Source: HGM20899 sp964615195
Lineage (GTDB): Bacteria; Pseudomonadota; Gammaproteobacteria; Enterobacterales; Succinivibrionaceae
Assembly: GCA_964615195.1 (NCBI GenBank)
Contig: CAZTNG010000058.1
Location: 1-14,924, forward strand
Direction: 5' to 3'
DNA: 14,924 nt
Each line of letters begins with the position of its first letter. The stretch's first letter is position 1. The notes beneath the pieces are model-generated. The model was not told where the DNA came from. It searched no databases and saw only the letters and a list, made by a program, of their open reading frames with translations. This document shows, one piece after another, positions 5,877-11,397 of the stretch. A program made the translations under genes and the position numbers.

Positions 5877-8216
5877 TTAGTTATTATTTAAATATTTTAT
5901 CAATTCATTGACACTTGAATTTTCAGGATACAAGTTTCCTGTAACAAATTCAACGCCAATGGATTCAACTATTTTGACGAGTACTGGACTATCAATTCCT
6001 TCAGCAATAATTTTAAATGATTTTGTAAGAAGGGCATTTCTAATGTTTTCAGTAATCATGTAACGGTCATATTCTGTCATGGTGATTCGTTTCACTATGC
6101 TACTTAGAATACTTACTGAGGATATATTATTAGAAATAATAAATTTGGTGTTAAAGTAATTAGGACCAAAGTTTTCAACATGAATATTAAAGCCATTATG
6201 GTTTATTGCTTGAATAGCCCCTAACGCTCCAATGATATCACTTCTTACTGCGTCTTCATTAATCTTGAAGAAGATTCTAGACGGTAATATGTGGTATTTG
6301 ACTGTAGTTACGTCCATAAAACTAAATAAATTTGGATCAACTAATTGACCATAATTTAGTGGAATAATGATATTTAGATGCAGAGAAGTTTTATTGTCTA
6401 ATAGATGTAAATCACTTAGGCAGTTTTCTATTTTCCAATATCCAAATTCAATATTTATTCCGCAGCCTATAAATTCATCAGTAAAATCTTCAAGTGCTAG
6501 AATCTCATTGTCTTTGTGCCATTCAGTTCTTGCTTCAATTGCATCACATCGATTTGTACGCAGATTGTGAATAACTTTATAGCTTGTCGTAATTTCTCCA
6601 CTAAGTTTTGCTTTACGCATATGTACTTCAAAAATAGAATCTGAAACACTAATTTGCTTTAAGCTATCATTAAAAAGTGTATAGTTTTCTGAAGAGTTAT
6701 TGTTGCAACTAGAGTTGTAAGCTAATTGTACTTTTTCAAGTAGTCTTGTTGGTGGAATAGTTGCACTTACAATTCTCACTATACCTGCATACAGATTTTG
6801 AGATTTACCTTGGGAGTATGCAAATATGCGTTGTTTAATATTATCTAACAAACTATAAACTGAATTAATATCAAGACAAGAGGTGGTTAATATAGCAAAT
6901 ACACCTTCACCCATAGTAGCTAATCTATCATCATCTGCTAGTACAGTTTGAATTTCATTAGTTAGTTGTCTGCTATTATATCCGTTAGCAAATACGTTAG
7001 ATTCAATTTTTGGACAGAATTCGATGAGGTAAATATTTACACTATTATCCATTTTGAATTCTGCTTGTCTATGTGTAATTTGTTCTTTTAGCCACTCTAC
7101 ATTAGGTAGACTAGTAATAGGATCATAATTACTATATAAAGACATTCTGTGGTTCAACGATTCAATTTCATTGTCTCGTTGTTCATTAGAAGTTAGTGAT
7201 TTATCTAGATATTGCAATAGTGTGAATATCTCATCAGTATTATTGGCTTTGGTTAAGTGCGCATATTTTGCTAGACGAATACGATTGCGCTTTAAAAATT
7301 TTATTAGTCTAATGATATTAAACAAATGATAACACAGTAAAATTATGAGCATTACTGTTGCTAATAAAGTGAAACCAAATTCGTAAAATATTCCTGATTT
7401 AATGCTACTTAGAAATGTAATAGGTTGTGCAAAAGTCGCATTATAGCCGACGAATAAACCGCGGAACTTTATAGGAGTAAAAACGGGCTCACCTAGATGT
7501 TTTGTTTCAATAAGTTTGTTTACGATATCCCTGTAGGTTGGGTTTGGACCAAGCTCTTTAGTTATTGTATCTAAGCGAGAAAAAGTAATATTATTATGAT
7601 TAAGAGCAATAATATTGGCAAAATTCTTTTTTGAAACTTTGGCGTCTAGCCAATCTGCTTTATCGTTATTTGTTATTAGGTGCAGGTTTGGTAAATCATT
7701 TAGGCTAGCTGTCATAAAACTGAAAGAATCAGTTTTAATTGCTGAAATAGCATATCCATGATGATTTAAGATTGTGTATTTACGGTAAACAAATAGAAAA
7801 CAGTCAACAGAGCATATGAACTCCAAATTGGCATCATTCTTATGAGCAAAACTACTTTGTTTAAAATTATTAATAGCAGAATATTCAAAAGGCCAATCAC
7901 TTACATATTGAGTATAAGATGCATCTTCATCAAAATTATTATGCCATTCTATATAGGCGATATCAGGTGGTAAATAAATGTTAGTATGAGGAAATGCGAT
8001 TATATCTTTGAGTAAAGAAGTTATCTGTTGTTGAGCTTTATTTTCAATAAACTTTGATACTTGAGTAACTTGTTGTCTAACAATTTCATGTTTATCTGAA
8101 ATATCTTTGTATGCAGCACCTTGGAAAACAATAAAAGCGCATACCATTGTTAGTAAAAGACTTACAAATAGATTTATAGATATTTGACGAGAAAATGGTA
8201 AACTAATGTAATACAT
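5877..8216 (-). CDS. Membrane-bound degenerate GGDEF-EAL protein with periplasmic sensor region
   Basis: A 779-residue protein: transmembrane segment about 11-36, a periplasmic region of roughly 240 residues, a second transmembrane segment about 281-303, a linker, then GGDEF-like (about 362-520) and EAL-like (about 530-770) domains. The periplasmic part has a C-x3-C pair (Cys135, Cys139) that could be disulfide-bonded. Both output domains look dead. The GGDEF site reads MGEGVF (435-440). EAL is EAR (561-563), the catalytic DDFG is ENFG, the second acidic metal ligand reads KINE, the lysine of the KxD motif is missing, and AEGVE is AEGID. It is therefore likely a c-di-GMP-related receptor or scaffold rather than a cyclase or phosphodiesterase. 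ATG 8216 has GGGA 7 bases upstream; a GTG at 8234 lacks any ribosome-binding site and falls at the foot of a hairpin. It lies 62 bases after the paralogue upstream. Confidence 0.85.
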   Translation of the reverse strand: MYYISLPFSRQISINLFVSLLLTMVCAFIVFQGAAYKDISDKHEIVRQQVTQVSKFIENKAQQQITSLLKDIIAFPHTNIYLPPDIAYIEWHNNFDEDASYTQYVSDWPFEYSAINNFKQSSFAHKNDANLEFICSVDCFLFVYRKYTILNHHGYAISAIKTDSFSFMTASLNDLPNLHLITNNDKADWLDAKVSKKNFANIIALNHNNITFSRLDTITKELGPNPTYRDIVNKLIETKHLGEPVFTPIKFRGLFVGYNATFAQPITFLSSIKSGIFYEFGFTLLATVMLIILLCYHLFNIIRLIKFLKRNRIRLAKYAHLTKANNTDEIFTLLQYLDKSLTSNEQRDNEIESLNHRMSLYSNYDPITSLPNVEWLKEQITHRQAEFKMDNSVNIYLIEFCPKIESNVFANGYNSRQLTNEIQTVLADDDRLATMGEGVFAILTTSCLDINSVYSLLDNIKQRIFAYSQGKSQNLYAGIVRIVSATIPPTRLLEKVQLAYNSSCNNNSSENYTLFNDSLKQISVSDSIFEVHMRKAKLSGEITTSYKVIHNLRTNRCDAIEARTEWHKDNEILALEDFTDEFIGCGINIEFGYWKIENCLSDLHLLDNKTSLHLNIIIPLNYGQLVDPNLFSFMDVTTVKYHILPSRIFFKINEDAVRSDIIGALGAIQAINHNGFNIHVENFGPNYFNTKFIISNNISSVSILSSIVKRITMTEYDRYMITENIRNALLTKSFKIIAEGIDSPVLVKIVESIGVEFVTGNLYPENSSVNELIKYLNNN

Positions 8217-8227
8217 ATGCGAGTCCC

Positions 8228-8259
8228 AAACCACAAAAGCCGGATTGTAGTTCCGGCTT
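8228..8259 (-). terminator. Hairpin with short U-tract between the two GGDEF-EAL genes
   Basis: AAGCCGGA and TCCGGCTT (8237-8244 with 8252-8259) form a perfect GC-rich 8-bp stem with a 7-base loop. On the - strand it is followed by TTTTGTGGTTT. It resembles a partial Rho-independent terminator, placed 20 bases after the stop of the upstream gene and just before the start of the next. It would lower expression of the 779-residue protein relative to its neighbour unless that gene has an internal promoter. Confidence 0.6.
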
Positions 8260-8278
8260 AAGCATAGGTTAAATAATA

Positions 8279-10168
8279 TTAGCCAAAGTAACTATTAGCA
8301 CTTATCGTTGATTTAGGTGCAATATCAATGCTATCGGTTAATTCTTCTGGTTTTGCAATAAGGTAACCTTGAATAGCATCAACATATAAAGTTTCAAGTT
8401 GTTGGCGTTGAGCTGTGTTTTCAACACCTTCAGCTACAACTACACAGCCTAAGCGGTGAGAAACCTCGATAATCATGCGAATAAACTGTAGTGATGATAA
8501 ATCTTTATCAAATCCTTGACATAGATTTGGATCAAGCTTTATGTAATTTGGCTTTAATTCTCTGTATAATCTAAATGATTCAATACCTTTACCAAAATGA
8601 CTTATACTTGTATAAGCTCCTGATCGAGTAATTATTGAGAATAAGCGTTCGGCTCCAACAAAATTACTTTCCAATATTTCTTCATTAATTTCAAATACAA
8701 GATTACCAGCTATATCTGAATTTCTAACTAGGGTTCTCTCAAGCCAAAGTAAGAATGATGTACTAATAAGAGCATTTGCTGAAAGGTTGATTCCTAAACG
8801 TACGTTGCGATTGTTAATTGCAATATATTTGCTAATTATTAAATCAATAATCATTTCTTCAAGTTTGACAAGTAAGTCATGACGTTGCGCTGCTGCTAAT
8901 ACAGTTTCTGTTGAAAGAATTTCGCCATTTTTAGTAGTGAATCGAGCAAATACTTCAGCATATGAACGAATAGATATGTTCATACTCTTAATTGGCTGAT
9001 ATAGAAGAGTAATTGCTCTTCTATTGATGATATCCATTACGGTTTGACGCCAATGTATTTCACCTTGTAAATAGCCTTCGGCATTTTCAAGTTGTACAAC
9101 ATAGCCATTAACTGGGCCTGTTTGTGCTTTAGCAAGAGCTAGATCTGCTCTAGAAATTACATCTTCAGCTACTTCTTTAGTTTTATAAAGAGTAAAGCCG
9201 CAATAACAAACGCTGTTAAGATCATAGTTTTTTTGGAAATCAGCAACTTGAACCTTTAGTTCACGGTGGATTGTATCAATATTTTCTAGGGTAGCATCAA
9301 GCATAACTATTGCAATATCACTTCCTGATATTCTGTAAGCAGATGCTGTTGGTAAACGACTTATTGCTACTTTTACCATACCTGCCAAATCGTGGATATA
9401 TTTGTCACCCATTTGATAACCACGTTCGGTATTTATTTGCTGAATTTCTGAAGCCCTAATTATGCCTAATAGGTTGGTTTTATTGTTAAAACCATTACTA
9501 GCGAGGGTGTTATCAAAATTCTGTCTAAATACAGTTCTATTGTACAATTGTGTCATGTCATCTATGGCAACTGCATTTTCGAGATGTTCTATTTTTTTAA
9601 CAGCTTCTGCCAGCTTTGTATTCATCTCTTTTTCATTGTTTGTTAATTCTGCTGTTAAGTCTGTAAAAGGTAGATCTTCGTAGCGCTTGCTTATAATTGC
9701 ATTTTTAATTTCACTAATACGTTGTGCAGATTTTTTAGAAGCTATATTTGCTGTAAGTAACGTAACAGTAAATATAAATGCTGCAGCAATTAAAGCTTTA
9801 ATAATAAAGTTAAACAATATGCCATCTGTTGGTGCTATGAAACTAACACTTTTTCCAGAAATTTCAAAATTAGCTGAAATAGGGAATACTTTAAGTGCAA
9901 AAATTGAAATTGGTAAACTTGCATCAAAGAATGGAATGTCTTTTTCATTTACGACAAGCGAGTTAAGTTTAAATTTAGTAAAAATATCATTGCAATCATT
10001 ATTGTCAATAGTTCCCCAATTATATGATGTTGATAAGATATTTTTAATATTATCTGTCTGTTTAGCAACGTCTAAGCGGGTATAGTAAAATAATATCCCA
10101 ACATAAATTAAGCTGAAAATAATAGCAAATAAAATGCCTTTTTTTAACGCTGAGTCTGATTGCAGCAT
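8279..10168 (-). CDS. LapD/CsrD-like membrane protein with degenerate GGDEF and EAL domains
   Basis: A 629-residue inner-membrane protein: transmembrane helix about 11-29, a periplasmic stretch of about 87 residues, a second helix about 117-139, a HAMP-like or coiled linker (about 141-200), GGDEF-like domain (about 200-360) and EAL domain (about 385-605). The GGDEF site reads SGSDI (281-285), so cyclase activity is unlikely. In the EAL domain, EAL is EVF (405-407) and the metal-binding Asp pair of DDFG is replaced by Ser-His (SHFG, 523-526), while N461, K544, D546 and AEGVEN (579-584) persist. This should bind but not cleave c-di-GMP, as in LapD; the size and layout also fit CsrD, the RNase E specificity factor for CsrB/C RNAs (646 residues). 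No lapG/lapA gene is in view to decide between them. ATG 10168 follows AGGGAG by 10 bases. First gene of a likely two-gene unit. Confidence 0.87.
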   Translation of the reverse strand: MLQSDSALKKGILFAIIFSLIYVGILFYYTRLDVAKQTDNIKNILSTSYNWGTIDNNDCNDIFTKFKLNSLVVNEKDIPFFDASLPISIFALKVFPISANFEISGKSVSFIAPTDGILFNFIIKALIAAAFIFTVTLLTANIASKKSAQRISEIKNAIISKRYEDLPFTDLTAELTNNEKEMNTKLAEAVKKIEHLENAVAIDDMTQLYNRTVFRQNFDNTLASNGFNNKTNLLGIIRASEIQQINTERGYQMGDKYIHDLAGMVKVAISRLPTASAYRISGSDIAIVMLDATLENIDTIHRELKVQVADFQKNYDLNSVCYCGFTLYKTKEVAEDVISRADLALAKAQTGPVNGYVVQLENAEGYLQGEIHWRQTVMDIINRRAITLLYQPIKSMNISIRSYAEVFARFTTKNGEILSTETVLAAAQRHDLLVKLEEMIIDLIISKYIAINNRNVRLGINLSANALISTSFLLWLERTLVRNSDIAGNLVFEINEEILESNFVGAERLFSIITRSGAYTSISHFGKGIESFRLYRELKPNYIKLDPNLCQGFDKDLSSLQFIRMIIEVSHRLGCVVVAEGVENTAQRQQLETLYVDAIQGYLIAKPEELTDSIDIAPKSTISANSYFG

Positions 10169-10240
10169 ACTGTATGAACTCCCTGATATCCCGTAGCTAA
10201 ATATCGTCTAGTAGTTATACTCTAGATCGTGAAACCTAAT

Positions 10241-10255
10241 ATAAGCAATGCTTAT
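10241..10255. promoter_or_regulatory. Palindrome over the transcription start of the LapD/CsrD-like gene
   Basis: ATAAGCA-A-TGCTTAT is a perfect 7+1+7 inverted repeat. It overlaps the first bases of the -10 box (10254-10259) and the predicted start near 10247 of the - strand promoter, the classic place for a repressor operator. It could instead form a short hairpin at the extreme 5' end of the mRNA. Confidence 0.4.
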
Positions 10256-10282
10256 TATAGTAGTCAGTTGTTGTTTAAACAA
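10254..10282 (-). promoter_or_regulatory. Sigma70 promoter of the GGDEF-EAL gene pair
   Basis: On the - strand TTGTTT (10277-10282), a 17-base spacer and a perfect TATAAT (10254-10259). The predicted start is near 10247, giving a leader of about 79 bases before ATG 10168. Confidence 0.65.
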
Positions 10283-10648
10283 AATATTAACAAAATTATA
10301 ACATAATAATTATTATAAAAAAGTATATCTTTGATAATAAACGCGTTATTTTTAATAAATTTTTTTGTAATTAGCTAACTGCGTGTTTGTTTCATAAAAA
10401 AACTGATTAGCTTTCCATTATATAAAATGACAGATATCTAGTAAAAGCCTAGAGTCTGATTTTTTGATCTTAGCTTTATTATTGGATAAACTTATTGAAA
10501 ATAAATTTAATTTTACTATTAATTTATAACAAATCTTAAAATTTTTACAAAAATATAATAGAAAATATGTTCATATTGAATAGACAATAAATTAAGTAGT
10601 ATGTATTGAATTTAATGAAAATTTATTGAGGGAGCTGATGAATTATAT
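10283..10648. other. AT-rich intergenic region without recognisable genes
   Basis: This 366-base stretch lies between the GGDEF-EAL promoter and the 3' end of the tRNA-Asn array. All six frames are broken by stops into very short pieces. It is very A/T rich, with several AT-only inverted repeats and short TTAGCT repeats near 10373, 10407 and 10470, none convincing. I see no GC-rich hairpin with a U-tract that would clearly terminate the tRNA transcript. Confidence 0.6.
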
Positions 10649-10702
10649 TGGCTCCTCCTGCTGGACTTGAACCAGCGACATACGGATTAACAGTCCGCCG
10701 TT
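10649..10702 (-). tRNA. tRNA-Asn(GTT), 3' part, cut by the assembly gap
   Basis: This is the 3' 54 bases (tRNA positions 23-76) of an asparagine tRNA, including the GTT anticodon, T arm, acceptor 3' strand, G discriminator and encoded CCA (10649-10651). Identical to the complete copies downstream. Last gene of the array in the direction of transcription. The 5' part is hidden by the run of N. Confidence 0.9.
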
Positions 10703-10802
10703 NNNNNNNNNNNNNNNNNNNNNNNNNNNNNNNNNNNNNNNNNNNNNNNNNNNNNNNNNNNNNNNNNNNNNNNNNNNNNNNNNNNNNNNNNNNNNNNNNN
10801 NN
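10703..10802. other. 100-N assembly gap inside the tRNA-Asn array
   Basis: Exactly 100 N, the usual placeholder for a gap of unknown size. The 32 bases just before the gap (10671-10702) are identical to the 32 bases just after it (10803-10834). That is what a collapsed tandem repeat, or two contig ends that actually overlap, would give. The true array length here is unknown. Confidence 0.95.
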
Positions 10803-10856
10803 ACCAGCGACATACGGATTAACAGTCCGCCGTTCTACCGACTGAACTAAGGAGGA
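10803..10856 (-). tRNA. tRNA-Asn(GTT), 5' part, cut by the assembly gap
   Basis: This is the 5' 54 bases (tRNA positions 1-54) of an asparagine tRNA: acceptor 5' strand TCCTCCT, D arm, and anticodon arm with GTT. Identical to the intact copies. It may be the same gene as the fragment at 10649-10702 if the gap is an artefact, or a separate copy. Confidence 0.9.
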
Positions 10857-10878
10857 ATAGATTTTGTGCTTTTTTAGT

Positions 10879-10954
10879 TGGCTCCTCCTGCTGGACTTGA
10901 ACCAGCGACATACGGATTAACAGTCCGCCGTTCTACCGACTGAACTAAGGAGGA
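10879..10954 (-). tRNA. tRNA-Asn (anticodon GTT)
   Basis: A complete 76-base asparagine tRNA with encoded CCA. The acceptor stem TCCTCCT pairs with AGGAGGA, the discriminator is G, the anticodon loop is CTGTTAA, and the T loop TTCAAGT is closed by GCTGG/CCAGC. It decodes AAC and AAU, presumably with queuosine at G34 as in relatives. It is identical to its neighbours, as is the 22-base spacer, so the repeat unit is an exact 98 bp. Expected to be cut from a polycistronic precursor by RNase P and 3' nucleases. Confidence 0.98.
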
Positions 10955-10976
10955 ATAGATTTTGTGCTTTTTTAGT

Positions 10977-11052
10977 TGGCTCCTCCTGCTGGACTTGAAC
11001 CAGCGACATACGGATTAACAGTCCGCCGTTCTACCGACTGAACTAAGGAGGA
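10977..11052 (-). tRNA. tRNA-Asn (anticodon GTT), first gene of the array
   Basis: A complete 76-base copy, identical in sequence to 10879-10954, including encoded CCA. It is the promoter-proximal gene: the predicted transcript begins near 11090, so RNase P would remove a leader of about 38 bases. That leader can form a small hairpin, CAACAA with TTGTTG (11068-11084). Confidence 0.98.
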
Positions 11053-11096
11053 ACTAAAAAATTTTCACAACAATTTGCTTGTTGCGAGCGGTGCGC

Positions 11097-11125
11097 ATAT
11101 TAAAGTGGTATGGTAATAATGTCAA
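11097..11125 (-). promoter_or_regulatory. Strong promoter of the tRNA-Asn array
   Basis: On the - strand a consensus TTGACA (11120-11125), a 17-base spacer and TAATAT (11097-11102), followed by a GC-rich discriminator GCGCACCGC before the predicted start near 11090. A near-consensus core with a GC-rich discriminator is the hallmark of stable-RNA promoters that ppGpp/DksA repress in gammaproteobacteria; regulation here is inferred from that pattern. Confidence 0.85.
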
Positions 11126-11301
11126 TAAAAAAATGTATATAAATGTAATTTTTTGAATATATGTTCGAATATTAGTCAATATTTTAAGTTTTTAATCTTT
11201 ATTATAAAAAAAATCACGTTGCTTGATGAAGTACTTGTTAATAATCAGTATAGTATGAATAATTAGATATTTAGTTAGCTTTTTATTAGTTATTTAGATG
11301 G
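11126..11301. other. AT-rich spacer between tRNA promoter and uvrB control region
   Basis: No open reading frame, RNA gene or clear hairpin is visible. Several T-rich and A-rich tracts occur. A possible TATAGT -10 (11249-11254) for uvrB has no -35 at good spacing (TTGATG is 20 bases away). Confidence 0.5.
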
Positions 11302-11317
11302 CTGTAATATGTAACAT
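11302..11317 (+). promoter_or_regulatory. Possible LexA (SOS) box upstream of uvrB
   Basis: CTGTAATATGTAACAT matches the gammaproteobacterial LexA consensus CTGT-N8-ACAG at 7 of 8 defining positions (final T instead of G). It overlaps a possible -10, TAATAT (11305-11310), that has only a weak -35 (TTTATT, 11282-11287). uvrB is a LexA target in E. coli, which supports the reading. The site lies about 80 bases before the ATG. Confidence 0.4.
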
Positions 11318-11397
11318 AATTACTTATTAAGTATTAAGCTTTATTTATATACCTGCTTGTTTTATATTTCTTAAATATTGGAGATTTATCATTTTCT

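Noticed and set aside
9687..10085. 132-codon + strand frame opposite the LapD/CsrD-like gene
   Set aside because: It mirrors the membrane and periplasmic part of the real gene on the other strand and lacks a start signal.
10420..10480. Short inverted repeat TCTAG...CTAGA and scattered TTAGCT repeats in the AT-rich spacer
   Set aside because: The arms are 5-6 bases in very AT-rich DNA, within chance expectation, and no U-tract or conservation is visible.
10631..10660. Possible terminator GGAGC/GCTCC at the 3' end of the tRNA-Asn array
   Set aside because: One arm is the tRNA acceptor and CCA end itself, the stem is only 5 bp, and there is no U-tract.
10648..10845. Open reading frame beginning MAPPAGLEPATYG and running through the N gap
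   Set aside because: It is the antisense of the tRNA-Asn repeats; peptides of this kind are common spurious predictions over tRNA genes, and most of it is undefined sequence.
10649..11052. CRISPR array suggested by regular 98-bp repetition
   Set aside because: The repeat units are complete tRNA genes and the spacers are identical to one another, unlike CRISPR spacers; there are no cas genes.
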